IMG/VR virus record: IMGVR_UViG_3300034374_002473
Coordinates: 1 to 20,205 of that record
Reading direction: 5' to 3' (one strand)
Origin: a virus
DNA length: 20,205 bases
The stretch's first letter is position 1. The number at the start of each line of letters is the position of its first letter. The translations under genes were made by a program, and so were the position numbers. A model generated the notes under the pieces. It was not told where the DNA came from, made no database searches, and saw only the letters and a program-made list of their open reading frames with translations. Below are positions 1 through 8,824 of the stretch, one piece after another.

Positions 1-1
1 T

Positions 2-1150
2 CCATTTGTAACTCCTATTAGTTCTGTTACGGTTAGCAAGTATTATAATAATTTTAGTGCTGTATTAGACTTATACATTGAGGGTAGTTTTATTGTAAGA
101 TTAAGAAAGAAACGTAATACAAACGATCAATTTGTATTTGATATATCTAATATATTACAAGAGTATCTAGGGAGTGATTTAAACGACTTAACAGAAACTA
201 GTCATACAGTAGCTACGGATTTAGCTAAAGACTTTTATATTCAATACGCAGAAGAATACGACGAAATAACAGACGGTATAAATAATTTAACATTACAATC
301 ATTTACAGATGATTCTAGTAACACTTTTACAGCAGTTAATAGTACTGTTCCTTACGTATGGCTTAACAATTTCTCTATTGATAGCGTCAATTATAACCTA
401 TCCGACTTTTACAGTGATTCAATTCCTAATACGAGTACTAGGTTTCTTACAAACCAACCTAGCACGATTGAGATAGGTAGTAATGAGAGTTATCAATTAT
501 CATTTATTCAAGGAACAATAAAGGTAAGAGATGACTTAAAACGTAGAGTTATTACTTATGATTCTACAGGGTCGGTAATAGCAACAACGGATACTACTTT
601 AATAATTTCTAGTTCTAGTGAGGTTGTAAATGTTTCATGTGGTACTAATAATTTAGGCGCTATTATTACTGCTGCTACGGCTAAATACGATGTTAAAATA
701 GTTTACGGAACTGATGTTATAAGCGAAACATTAACTTTTAGTATTAATAGTGATTGTAGTAAAGTAGATCGTAGAATAGAGTTTGTAAATAAGTTAGGAG
801 GTTTAGATGCTTTCACTTGCAAAGGTAAGGAATCTAAAGATATGGATATAGAGAAGTCTGTATTCAAGAGAACTTTAAACTCATCTAGGACAATTCCTGA
901 AAGATCTTATACAACAGTATCGGTAGATTCTAAAGAAGTACATACTTTAAACACTGGTATAATATCTAAAGCAGAGCGAGATTGGTTAATAGAAATGATC
1001 GAGAGCCCTGAGTGTTATATAGTTTTAAGTGGGTATAGAATACCAATACAAATAACAGATAAGTTCGGTATTGATAAACTAGCAGAAGATTCTTATAACA
1101 TTCAATTCGAGTATGAATTTGCATTCGATAGAATAACACAGCGTAACTAA
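2..1150 (+). CDS. Tail-associated virion protein, 5' end cut by window
   Basis: The frame that contains ATG 842 is open without a stop back to base 2, so the visible protein is 382 residues and its true start lies before the window. ATG 842 is only an internal methionine. The sequence is rich in Ser, Thr, Asn and Asp with alternating beta-type stretches and no catalytic motif, as expected for a virion protein. The last hundred residues read like a compact domain (residues around ERSYTTV, then a Trp-containing helix and a beta-rich end). It is coupled by a TAATG overlap to the 654-aa tail protein, followed directly by the tape measure, so a distal tail or baseplate role is inferred from context. 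I cannot name a precise family. Confidence 0.85.
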   Translation, partial: PFVTPISSVTVSKYYNNFSAVLDLYIEGSFIVRLRKKRNTNDQFVFDISNILQEYLGSDLNDLTETSHTVATDLAKDFYIQYAEEYDEITDGINNLTLQSFTDDSSNTFTAVNSTVPYVWLNNFSIDSVNYNLSDFYSDSIPNTSTRFLTNQPSTIEIGSNESYQLSFIQGTIKVRDDLKRRVITYDSTGSVIATTDTTLIISSSSEVVNVSCGTNNLGAIITAATAKYDVKIVYGTDVISETLTFSINSDCSKVDRRIEFVNKLGGLDAFTCKGKESKDMDIEKSVFKRTLNSSRTIPERSYTTVSVDSKEVHTLNTGIISKAERDWLIEMIESPECYIVLSGYRIPIQITDKFGIDKLAEDSYNIQFEYEFAFDRITQRN

Positions 1151-3114
1151 TGAGCAGTATTTTAAACATATACGAGTTAGATAAATACGATCCTAACGAC
1201 TTTCTTATACCGTTAAATTTTAGTGTTAATGACTTTAGAAACTTAGATACTCGTAACGGTGTATTCAGTAAAACGATTAAGATACCAGGAACTAAAAAAA
1301 ATGATTCTTTACTAGCTCACTCTTTTAATATATCTGCTGAGGGTTTTTTTGATCGTAACGAAAGAAGTAGAGCGATAGTAGAGAAAGACGGTATAAGATA
1401 TTTAGACGGCTCGGTGCAATTAAAAAAGGTTAATATTACTCAAGGGGTATTTCATGAATACGAGTTAATACTTTACGGAGAGTTAGCCGATTGGGCGGCT
1501 TTATTAAAAGGTCGTAATATTAGAGACTTAAATTACTCTACCGTAACTTACAATTACGCTAATTTAAGAGGCACATGGAGTAATAAAGGAGATAGTAGTG
1601 AGTATGTTTTTCCTTTGGTAGATTATTCAAACTTTATAGACGATGATCCTGCTTCTTATGATGCGCCAGTAGAAACATTTAGACCTGCTGTATTTGTTTA
1701 TTATATCTTTAGAGAAATATTCAAAAGTATTGATTATGAGTTAAAACCTGGTTTCTTCAAGCGTAAAGAGTATAGAGATTTAATATTACCTTATGTTGGA
1801 GAAGCTACGTATGCAAGTCAAGATGAAATTGATAAAAACTCGTTAATAGCGAATAAAATAACTATACAAAATAAAACAGGTACAGGAGAGAGTATTATAC
1901 AGCTTTATGATACAGAAACAGACGAAGGCAATAACTTTAATTTAGTAACGGGTAACTATTCAGCTCCTTTTACTTGTAATTATAATGTAAAGGTATTATT
2001 GGCAATAAGAAATAATCAGTTTTTATTTAGTAACGATGTTACTATAAGAGTTCGAAATATCTCCAATGTGTTTTATGAAGAAGTTAGAACAATATCAAAT
2101 AATTCTGTAGAACAGTTTGAGATTATTGTTAATGATATTGCGCTCACAGCTTCAGATAATTTGTATTTAACTTTTGAAGGCGATAACGCGGGTACTGATA
2201 TAGATGTGCTCCCAGGCGTTAGACTTGATATAATACCTTCTCAAATACCTATACAAGAAGGGATTAATTTTGATATTTTGAACGGTGTATATGATATATC
2301 TCAAGTAGATTTTATTAAGTCTTTTTGTCAGATGTTTAACCTAGTTTGTTTGACTGATTCAAAGCAAAAGAGCGTAGAGTTTATTCATAGAGACGAGTTC
2401 TATAAACCTATTGAGGAAGCAGATGATTGGAGCAGTAAGTTAGATTTAAACAAGCTGCAAGAGTTAGAGCAAATAGAGGACGGTTTAAGTTCTATACTAA
2501 AGTTTGAGTACGCTAAAGACGAGAACGATGATAATTTAGTAGATTTCAGACAAACGTATAATACTTATTACGGAAACAAAGACGTAGAGCTAGATAATCA
2601 ATTTTTACAAGGAGATAAAAATGTAGCTAATTTACCATTCGCTCCGACTTTAATGGGGTGGACTTTTAGCGGTACTATATTCGCTCCGAAATTATTTAAC
2701 GATTACTTCGATAAAGAATTAAACCCTAGAGTTTTGATCTATGATGGAGAGCAGCCAGGAAGTTTTATTTTTGAAGGAAATAATGAAAGTACTTACCCGT
2801 TTGCATATTTTATTAAAAACGTTTCAACTCCTCAAGATATTTCGTTAAGTTTTAGTAATTTAAAAGATATTAGCTTAGGGTTACAGACAAACGACTTAGG
2901 ATTGGTAGATAAGTATTATAAAGAGCAAATAAGACAGATAAATAACGGTAGGCTTTACACGTGTTATTTAAAACTAAACCCAGTTGATATAGTTAACCTA
3001 GATTTTAGAAAGCCTAAGTTAATTAACGGGGTTTATTATTATTTGAATAAGATAGAGGATTATTTAGCAGGTAAAGACGTAAGTACAAAGGTAGAATTAA
3101 TACAAGTAGTATAA
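1150..3114 (+). CDS. Tail/baseplate-type structural protein of Bacteroidetes phages
   Basis: This 654-residue protein starts at the ATG inside TAATG, one base overlapping the upstream stop. Near the N-terminus (residues 35-52) it has RNGVFSKTIKIPGTKKND, a stretch I recognise from a large structural protein family common beside tape measure genes in Bacteroidetes phages and prophages. Next come blocks about a self-label-like strand (residues 70-95) and a YELILYGE-type strand (about 104-111). The remainder is mixed beta and long charged helices, with no membrane segment or signal peptide. A hub or distal tail role is inferred from family memory and position. It lies before the tape measure, whereas distal tail genes usually follow it. 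It could alternatively be a receptor-binding component. Confidence 0.8.
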   Translation: MSSILNIYELDKYDPNDFLIPLNFSVNDFRNLDTRNGVFSKTIKIPGTKKNDSLLAHSFNISAEGFFDRNERSRAIVEKDGIRYLDGSVQLKKVNITQGVFHEYELILYGELADWAALLKGRNIRDLNYSTVTYNYANLRGTWSNKGDSSEYVFPLVDYSNFIDDDPASYDAPVETFRPAVFVYYIFREIFKSIDYELKPGFFKRKEYRDLILPYVGEATYASQDEIDKNSLIANKITIQNKTGTGESIIQLYDTETDEGNNFNLVTGNYSAPFTCNYNVKVLLAIRNNQFLFSNDVTIRVRNISNVFYEEVRTISNNSVEQFEIIVNDIALTASDNLYLTFEGDNAGTDIDVLPGVRLDIIPSQIPIQEGINFDILNGVYDISQVDFIKSFCQMFNLVCLTDSKQKSVEFIHRDEFYKPIEEADDWSSKLDLNKLQELEQIEDGLSSILKFEYAKDENDDNLVDFRQTYNTYYGNKDVELDNQFLQGDKNVANLPFAPTLMGWTFSGTIFAPKLFNDYFDKELNPRVLIYDGEQPGSFIFEGNNESTYPFAYFIKNVSTPQDISLSFSNLKDISLGLQTNDLGLVDKYYKEQIRQINNGRLYTCYLKLNPVDIVNLDFRKPKLINGVYYYLNKIEDYLAGKDVSTKVELIQVV

Positions 3115-5585
3115 TGGCAAGAGAAGAGATATTTTTCGGGGTTAATATAGATACGGGGCAACCTATTAAGAAGTTTGGAGAGTTAAAGGATAGAACTAAA
3201 CTATTAAAGAAAGAACTAGACGGATTAAAGGTAGGTTCTAAGCGTTTTAACGAGATCAAAAAAGAAATAACAGCTAACCAAGCTACTATAAGACGTTTTA
3301 ATCGTGAGTTAAGACAAACAAAATCATTAGCTACTAGAGTAGGTCAAGGAGTAACCAACGCTTTTAAAGGTGCTGGTGTTGCTATTGCTGGAGCTTTTGC
3401 AGTTAGCCAAATAACTAAATTTACTAGTGAGTCAATTAAACTATACGACAAACAAGAGAAAGCAGTAAAGAAAGTAGAACAAGCTATTAAATCAACAGGA
3501 AAAGCAGCTGGTTTATCTTTAGACGAATTGACTAAAAAAGCATCTGAACTACAAAGTAAAACTATTTTCGGAGATGAGGATATACTAAATAACGCTACTG
3601 CTCAATTATTAACATTTACTAATATTACCGAAGAGAATTTTTTAAGAACTCAAGAGGTAGCATTAGATTTAGCTACAGTATTAGACGGAGATTTAAAAAG
3701 TGCTTCAATCCAATTAGGTAAAGCTTTAAACGATCCTGTGGCTAACTTATCAGCGTTATCTAGGTCGGGGATTCAATTCTCTACAGAGCAAAAAGCAGTA
3801 ATTAAAGAATTAGCTACTACTAACAGATTAGCAGAAGCGCAAGGTGTTATATTAAAAGAGTTAGAAAGACAATACGGAGGACAAGCAGAAGCAGCAGCAA
3901 AAGCTGGGGCGGGTGGATTGCAACAATTGTCTAATACTTTTGGAGATATGCAAGAGGCTGTAGGCAAACTGCTTTTCGGAAGTGGTAAACTTGTAGGTTT
4001 CTTGAAAGGTATGGTAGAAGGTTTTACCGATTTAATTACTCCAACTGATGAAGCGTCTCAAGCTTTGATAAAACAAAGGTTAGAACTTAATAGTTTAGCA
4101 TCTCGTTTAAATCAAACTAATCAATCACAAGAGGATAGGGTTAAATTGATTAACGAAATGAATAAGGTTTATCCAGGATTCTTAGATAATTTAGACGCAG
4201 AGAAAGTAACTAACGAACAAATTAGAGATAGATTAAGAGACGTAAACAAAGAGTTAATTAATAAACTAACTTTACAACTACAAGAAGAAGAAGTGTTGCA
4301 GAAAGCTAAAGACGCATCTGAATTAAAGTTAAAATTATTAGACAAACAAAATAAGTTATCTAGTAAGTTAGTAGAGATTAATGAGCAGTTTGGTTATAGT
4401 ATTGATTTAGTCACATTAAGTACTGAGGAGCAAATAGAAGCTTTAAAAACCAGGTTAGATGCTGAGGCTGATATTATACAGGTGCAAGGTGAGAAAGTAG
4501 GTATAGAAAACCAACAGTTAAGACAGTTAAAGGCTTTAAATATAATCACTAACGACTATTTAAGAACCCAAAAAGATTTAATCGAGATAGAGGAAGATGT
4601 ACGCAAAGAGCAAGAGAAGAAACAAACTATTATAGATATACTTTTTGGGGGTAAAGATCCAAACGAAGTACTAGAAGAAGTAAAAGAAGAAGTAGAAAAA
4701 GTAGGAGAAGAAACAGGTAAAGCGTTAGGTAAAGGACTAAAAAAAGGAGTTCAAGAAGAGTTTGATATTAATCAAGCATTATCAGACATTGAAGGAGCTA
4801 CGCCTGAAGGAACAGAACAAGAAGCTTTAAATGCTTTATCTCAAATAAGAACAGACGCTTTATTAGAACAGAGTGATAGAGAAGTACAAATAGAGCTAGA
4901 TAAACAGCAAAAAATAAAAGAAATAGAGATGAAAGCAAATAATGACAGGCTTCAGTCTATGTCTAGTTTATTGCAGGGTACTTTGTCTATTTTATCAAGA
5001 GACGAGGAGGCTCGTAAAAAGAACGCTAAACTTATTAAGGCGGTTGCTATAGCTGACATTATAACTAACACCCAAAGAGCCTTATTAAATGTAGATGCAT
5101 CTGGTAGTTCTCCGCTTTTTTTACCTAACCTTTTAACTGGTGGAGCCGCTGGTATTACTATTGCTCAAGTTCAAAAAGCTGCTATATTAGCCCAGTCAGC
5201 CGCTTCTGTTGTAGCTGTAGCGTCTCAAAAATTCCAAAGAGGAGGAGTATTAAAAGGTGCATCACACGCTAACGGAGGAGTGCCAGTTAAAATGGCTAAT
5301 GGCGGAATGGTAGAAGCTGAAGGTGGCGAAGCTATAATTAACAAAAAGAGTACTGCTATGTTTTCTCCTATATTAAGCGCGATTAATTCATACGGTGGTA
5401 ATGGGGATAAATTCGAGAGGGGTGGATTATTAGGTACACCAAGTACTACTAAGATAGGCGATACTACTAACGCTCAATTACTAGGAGCTTTAAATAACGT
5501 TAATTTTAACCCAACTGTTAGTGTAGTAGAAATAAACGAAGCACAAACAAGAATCACAGAATTAAACACATCATCACAACTATGA
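3114..5585 (+). CDS. Phage tail tape measure protein
   Basis: At 823 residues this is the longest gene in the window, and it sets tail length from inside the tail tube. Residues 1-75 are a charged helical start. Residues 86-99 form a Gly/Ala-rich hydrophobic segment typical of tape measures. Residues 130-290 match the usual tape-measure domain, with the LSRSGIQF and GGLQQLSNTFGDM blocks. Residues 330-640 are long coiled coil. The tail (about 709-770) is the Gly-rich signature of these proteins, with RGG, HANGG and EGGEAIINK. The start shares TAATG with the upstream stop and the stop overlaps the next gene by ATGA. No tail assembly chaperone pair with a frameshift precedes it, which is unlike many siphoviruses. 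The length points to a long non-contractile tail. Confidence 0.93.
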   Translation: MAREEIFFGVNIDTGQPIKKFGELKDRTKLLKKELDGLKVGSKRFNEIKKEITANQATIRRFNRELRQTKSLATRVGQGVTNAFKGAGVAIAGAFAVSQITKFTSESIKLYDKQEKAVKKVEQAIKSTGKAAGLSLDELTKKASELQSKTIFGDEDILNNATAQLLTFTNITEENFLRTQEVALDLATVLDGDLKSASIQLGKALNDPVANLSALSRSGIQFSTEQKAVIKELATTNRLAEAQGVILKELERQYGGQAEAAAKAGAGGLQQLSNTFGDMQEAVGKLLFGSGKLVGFLKGMVEGFTDLITPTDEASQALIKQRLELNSLASRLNQTNQSQEDRVKLINEMNKVYPGFLDNLDAEKVTNEQIRDRLRDVNKELINKLTLQLQEEEVLQKAKDASELKLKLLDKQNKLSSKLVEINEQFGYSIDLVTLSTEEQIEALKTRLDAEADIIQVQGEKVGIENQQLRQLKALNIITNDYLRTQKDLIEIEEDVRKEQEKKQTIIDILFGGKDPNEVLEEVKEEVEKVGEETGKALGKGLKKGVQEEFDINQALSDIEGATPEGTEQEALNALSQIRTDALLEQSDREVQIELDKQQKIKEIEMKANNDRLQSMSSLLQGTLSILSRDEEARKKNAKLIKAVAIADIITNTQRALLNVDASGSSPLFLPNLLTGGAAGITIAQVQKAAILAQSAASVVAVASQKFQRGGVLKGASHANGGVPVKMANGGMVEAEGGEAIINKKSTAMFSPILSAINSYGGNGDKFERGGLLGTPSTTKIGDTTNAQLLGALNNVNFNPTVSVVEINEAQTRITELNTSSQL

Positions 5586-5815
5586 AAAAACAACTAGCTG
5601 AAATACTAGGAATTGATTTAGAAGTAATAAATAAACTAAACGAAAACTATTTAATAGACCCTAGAGCATTAAGTAGGTTTATAATAGTAGAAGAATACAA
5701 GGATATTAAAAAAACTAACCCTAATAGGTCTAATACAGATATTTATATAGAGTTATCTATAAAACATAAAGTATCTGAAAGTGCTATTTATAAATGGGTA
5801 AAATCATACTTGTAA
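5582..5815 (+). CDS. Small helix-turn-helix protein
   Basis: This 77-residue protein overlaps the tape measure stop by ATGA. Its C-terminal third (residues 51-75) reads as a helix-turn-helix of the transposase or homeodomain-like kind: a helix through IYIELSIKH, a turn at VSES, and a recognition helix AIYKWVKSY. The N-terminal half is helical with no metal-binding residues. It sits between the tail and head modules, where a late regulator or a small terminase subunit would be reasonable. It is shorter than usual terminase small subunits and no large terminase is next to it, so neither is proven. DNA binding is an inference from the fold pattern. Confidence 0.75.
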   Translation: MKKQLAEILGIDLEVINKLNENYLIDPRALSRFIIVEEYKDIKKTNPNRSNTDIYIELSIKHKVSESAIYKWVKSYL

Positions 5816-5861
5816 AACGCGTACTTTTTTAAATAAAATATAAATAATATTATTGTTGATT

Positions 5862-6974
5862 ATGTGGTATAAAGCACAAGTTAAAGAGAATAAAGTAGAG
5901 GTAGATATTTTCGACGAGATCGGAGGTTGGGGTGTAACCGCTGATTCTTTTAGAGATGATGTTAAGTATCTATTAGAAGAGAACACTCATGCTAATGAGT
6001 TACATATTAATTTAAATTCTCCAGGCGGTTCGGTATTCGATGGTATAGCTATTCATAACTTTATTAGTAATCTAAACATGAAAACAGTAGTTAAAATTGA
6101 TGCTCTAGCAGCTTCAATAGCTACGGTTATAGCTTTAGGTGCTGATGAGGTACAAATGAATCAAAACGCGTTCTTTATGATTCATAATCCTTGGACTGTA
6201 GTAATGGGAGAGGCTGACGAGATGAGGAAACAAGCCGATGTAATGGATAAGATTAAAGACGTTATAGTAGGTATTTACCTTAGAAAAACACGTATATCTA
6301 GAGCGGAGTTATCAGACTTAATGGATAATGAAACATGGCTAACGGCTGAAGAGGCTAAAAGAATGAATTTTATAGACGTAATTAGCGGCGGTCTTGCTAT
6401 TGCTGCTTGTGCGACAACTGGTTTTATAAATAATTTTAATAACATACCAAAAGGTTTAAAAATGGCAGAAGAATTAGAAAACGTTTCTAATGAGCTAGAG
6501 GTAAACGAGGTTGAAACTACAGAGGTAGAAGAAACTGTTACCAATGAAACTGAGGAGGTAGAAAACGTAGAAGAATCTACGGAGGAAACTAACGAAGTAG
6601 AGGAAGCTCAAGAAGAAACTATTTTAAACAAAGTTAAGACTTACTTATCTGGTTTAATCTCTGAAAAGCAAGAAGAAAAAAACGAGCTTTCAGATAGATA
6701 CGGAGAAGTAACTAACGAACTTAAAGAAGCTAACAACTTGATCGAGGATTTAAAAGCTGAGAGCGTAGAGAAAGACGACGTATTAAACAAGTCTTTAGAT
6801 GCTATCAAGAATTTGGAATCTAAGAACGAGAAATTAGAAAAAGAATTAGAGGAATTAAAGGCTAAATTATCCGAGCCAGTAGGAGAGGAATTAGTAGCTA
6901 CTCCTCAAAATGAAGTGAAGAAAGATCCTAAATCTTTCAAAAATGTATTAGCAGAAATTAAAAAACAAAAATAA
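5862..6974 (+). CDS. Head maturation protease (ClpP/S14 type) with scaffold-like C-terminus
   Basis: This 370-residue protein has a ClpP-like serine protease domain in about residues 1-183. NSPGGSVFDG lies at 52-61, the nucleophile Ser85 in LAAS, His108 in MIHNPW, and a probable catalytic Asp155 just before ETWLTAEEA, the usual spacing in phage head proteases. Residues about 203-252 are a Glu/Val/Thr-rich acidic linker, 255-337 a coiled coil, and the end is Lys-rich, as in scaffold proteins. The start at ATG 5862 is chosen over TTG 5853 because TTG is rarer and would add only three residues. The major capsid gene follows by 8 bases. The protease cuts scaffold and capsid inside the prohead. 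Confidence 0.93.
   Translation: MWYKAQVKENKVEVDIFDEIGGWGVTADSFRDDVKYLLEENTHANELHINLNSPGGSVFDGIAIHNFISNLNMKTVVKIDALAASIATVIALGADEVQMNQNAFFMIHNPWTVVMGEADEMRKQADVMDKIKDVIVGIYLRKTRISRAELSDLMDNETWLTAEEAKRMNFIDVISGGLAIAACATTGFINNFNNIPKGLKMAEELENVSNELEVNEVETTEVEETVTNETEEVENVEESTEETNEVEEAQEETILNKVKTYLSGLISEKQEEKNELSDRYGEVTNELKEANNLIEDLKAESVEKDDVLNKSLDAIKNLESKNEKLEKELEELKAKLSEPVGEELVATPQNEVKKDPKSFKNVLAEIKKQK
6462..6974 (+). CDS. Possible nested scaffold protein from internal in-frame start
   Basis: Met201 of the protease gene sits exactly where the protease domain ends and the acidic/coiled-coil part begins. Its leader, TTTAAAA directly before ATGGCAGAAG, resembles the leader of the major capsid gene (TTTAAAAA before ATGGCATTAG). 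Initiation here would give a separate 170-residue acidic coiled-coil scaffold, like the C/Nu3 arrangement of phage lambda. The start context and domain boundary are visible. Use of this start is inferred. Confidence 0.4.
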   Translation: MAEELENVSNELEVNEVETTEVEETVTNETEEVENVEESTEETNEVEEAQEETILNKVKTYLSGLISEKQEEKNELSDRYGEVTNELKEANNLIEDLKAESVEKDDVLNKSLDAIKNLESKNEKLEKELEELKAKLSEPVGEELVATPQNEVKKDPKSFKNVLAEIKKQK

Positions 6975-6982
6975 TTTAAAAA

Positions 6983-7921
6983 ATGGCATTAGATTTAACG
7001 GCACTAAGTGCATACACAACTGAACACGCGGAGGAGTTTTTCGCTAAATCAGTAATGAAATCAAAGACAGCGGGATTAATGAACGTATTGTCTAACTTTA
7101 AACCAGGTACTCATAAGTTACCAGATTTTTCTCACGATTACGATTTATTTCAAGACGGGTCTTCTTGTGGTTGGAACGCATCAGGAGATTTAACAATCGC
7201 TCAAAGATCAATTACAGTAGAATCTTTAAAGATTAATACTTCTTACTGTATGAGAGATTTAGAGGCTAAATTTACTAGACAAATCATGCCTCAAGGTCAA
7301 GAGTACGATGGTCTTGAGCCAATCGCGGCTGGTCTTTTAGGAGAGCTTGATAAAGCAGTAGGTAAAATGGTAGAGTTAACTTTATGGAACGGTAACAAAG
7401 CTACAGCACCTAACGCGATATCTTCTTATGATTTAGTAAACGGACTTAATAAAGTTATTGCTGACGAAACTGGTAACCTTGCTTATGAAGGTGCTACAGG
7501 TGCATTAACTACTTCTAATATTATCGGAGCTGTTGAGGCTTTATATGATGGTTTAGGTGTAGATGCTTATTCTACTATCAATACTGACCAATGGGTAGTA
7601 TTAATGGGAGATGACAAGACGAAAATGTACGAAAGAGCGTATAGAGATACTCACGGAGCAGTAGTTTACAATCAAGGATTCGAGAAGAGATATGTAGATG
7701 GTACTAACATCGAAATCGTAGGAGTTCCTGGATTGAACGGTACTGATAAATTAGTACTTGCTAAAAGAGATAACTTGATCTTAGCAGTTGATGTAGACGG
7801 AGAAGAAATGGACTTTAAGGTATTCATGGATCAATACGAAGAGAATGTATTAGTTAAGGCTAGATTCGCTTTAGGTATTCAGATTCATTTCCCATCTGAG
7901 GTAGCAGTAGATAACTATTAA
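6983..7921 (+). CDS. Major capsid protein
   Basis: This 312-residue protein follows the head protease directly, the classic position of the capsid gene, and its length suits an HK97-fold capsid subunit. The N-terminus is helical (about 1-45). The middle has long helical and beta blocks, including a Trp-Asn-Gly-Asn segment near residue 135. The C-terminus has the pattern of strands with KARFALGIQIHFPSE that is usual in capsid proteins of this type. No delta domain precedes it; scaffolding is probably supplied by the protease C-terminus. The leader is A-rich (TTTAAAAA before ATG) without a Shine-Dalgarno. A hairpin terminator immediately follows the stop, which may set capsid dosage relative to downstream genes. 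The exact fold is inferred from position and length. Confidence 0.88.
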   Translation: MALDLTALSAYTTEHAEEFFAKSVMKSKTAGLMNVLSNFKPGTHKLPDFSHDYDLFQDGSSCGWNASGDLTIAQRSITVESLKINTSYCMRDLEAKFTRQIMPQGQEYDGLEPIAAGLLGELDKAVGKMVELTLWNGNKATAPNAISSYDLVNGLNKVIADETGNLAYEGATGALTTSNIIGAVEALYDGLGVDAYSTINTDQWVVLMGDDKTKMYERAYRDTHGAVVYNQGFEKRYVDGTNIEIVGVPGLNGTDKLVLAKRDNLILAVDVDGEEMDFKVFMDQYEENVLVKARFALGIQIHFPSEVAVDNY

Positions 7922-7928
7922 TATTAAC

Positions 7929-7950
7929 GGGGAGGTAATACTCCCCTTTT
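7929..7950 (+). terminator. Intrinsic terminator or attenuator after the capsid gene
   Basis: GGGGAG (7929-7934) pairs perfectly with CTCCCC (7941-7946) around a six-base loop and is followed by TTTT. The T run is short, so partial read-through to the next gene is likely. No clear promoter lies between this site and the start at 7964. Confidence 0.7.
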
Positions 7951-7963
7951 AAAAAATTATACA

Positions 7964-8518
7964 ATGGCAGAATGTTTAATAACGGCAGGTTGGGTAGGCC
8001 CAAGTTGTGATGATACTTTTAACGTTCCAGGTATTCAAAAAGATGAGATTTACTTTGCTAACAAGTCAGAGATTTCCGCATACTCTGAATCAGTTACTGG
8101 AGAAATCGACGGTATTACTTTTGATACATACAAAGGATTTTATAAAGTAGTGGTACATAAAGACACAGCTTCTTGGAGTGAGGAGTTACAAGTAGGTACA
8201 AACTCAGGTTATTTTTATAATCAAACTTTTTCTTTTAGAACTATTGATACTTCAACTTCTATTAGAAATGCTATCAATAACATGGTAGGTACTTCTTTAG
8301 TGGCTTTATTCAAGGATAAGAATGACAAATACTATGTTTTAGGAGAAACTGACGGCCTAGAATTGTCAGAGAATGCTAAGAACTCAGGAGCTGCTCCAGG
8401 AGATGATACAGGAGATGTATTAACTTTCTCAGGAGTAAATAGAGGAAAAGCTAAAAAATTCTTTAAAACAGATGCAGCAACAACAGAAACAACGGTAGCG
8501 GGTTACGTAGTTGGATAG
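7964..8518 (+). CDS. Probable major tail tube protein
   Basis: This 184-residue beta-rich protein lies after the capsid gene. It opens with two cysteines (C4 and C15), then a strand pattern, a segment YNQTFSFR near residue 90, a helix with the block NNMVGTSLVALFKDKNDKYYVLG (written here as NNMVGTSLVALF then KDKNDKYYVLG, about 108-129), and GLELSEN followed by a Gly-rich loop. I recognise this arrangement from tail tube proteins of Bacteroidetes phages, where it forms the stacked rings of the tube. It has its own terminators on both sides, as expected for a protein made in many copies. An alternative is a capsid decoration protein. It is far from the tape measure, which lies upstream of the head genes. 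Confidence 0.68.
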   Translation: MAECLITAGWVGPSCDDTFNVPGIQKDEIYFANKSEISAYSESVTGEIDGITFDTYKGFYKVVVHKDTASWSEELQVGTNSGYFYNQTFSFRTIDTSTSIRNAINNMVGTSLVALFKDKNDKYYVLGETDGLELSENAKNSGAAPGDDTGDVLTFSGVNRGKAKKFFKTDAATTETTVAGYVVG

Positions 8519-8538
8519 TGATAGATGTGTGTTTAAAG

Positions 8539-8571
8539 AGGGAGGTGTTTTAAATATCTCCCTTTTTTTTT
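8539..8571 (+). terminator. Strong intrinsic terminator after tail tube gene
   Basis: AGGGAGGT (8539-8546) pairs with ATCTCCCT (8556-8563), with one G-T pair, around a nine-base loop. The stem is followed directly by a run of eight T residues. The stem closely resembles the one after the capsid gene. Confidence 0.8.
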
Positions 8572-8590
8572 ATATTTAAAATAAAAAAAT

Positions 8591-8824
8591 ATGACAAGAA
8601 AGAAAAGACAAAGCGATACGGTAAAAAAAGCAATCGCGGAAAGTAATCAAGAGGTTTATACAGACTTAGAGCCTAATAAAGACCTTAAATGGAAATTTAA
8701 AAACCCTAATAGAAAAGTTTTAATAGGTAGATATACTTATACACAAGAGGACTTAGATAAAAATCAAAAATTAGCAGAATACTTAATAGATAAAGGTTTA
8801 AGTGATTTGCTATGTTACGAGTAA
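8591..8824 (+). CDS. Small charged protein of unknown function
   Basis: This 77-residue protein has a Lys/Arg-rich start (RKKRQ at 3-7) and a compact second half with VLIGRYTYTQEDL followed by a helix and LIDKG. It starts 20 bases after the T run of the preceding terminator, in an A-rich leader (AATAAAAAAAT before the ATG). Its stop lies 13 bases inside the next gene. Its place after the tail tube gene could suit a tail assembly or head-completion factor, but I do not recognise the family and no slippery frameshift site is evident. Confidence 0.65.
   Translation: MTRKKRQSDTVKKAIAESNQEVYTDLEPNKDLKWKFKNPNRKVLIGRYTYTQEDLDKNQKLAEYLIDKGLSDLLCYE

Noticed and set aside
842-1150. A separate 102-aa gene starting at ATG 842
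   Set aside because: The same frame is open from base 2 without a stop, and the residues before Met at 842 read as normal protein. The ATG is internal to a longer gene.
5853-5861. TTG start for the head protease
   Set aside because: It adds only three residues before Met-Trp, and ATG 5862 gives the natural start.
966-6544. Minus-strand frames of 60-89 codons at 966-1169, 3023-3259, 3773-3967, 5804-5986 and 6275-6544
   Set aside because: Each lies opposite a well-supported + strand gene or overlaps its start, with low-complexity Ser, Leu, Phe and Ile-rich translations typical of antisense shadows.
8571-8590. Confident promoter at the TATATTTA box before the 77-aa gene
   Set aside because: The last base differs from the consensus and no TTG or TTTG lies at the right distance upstream. 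It is recorded only as a recurring motif.
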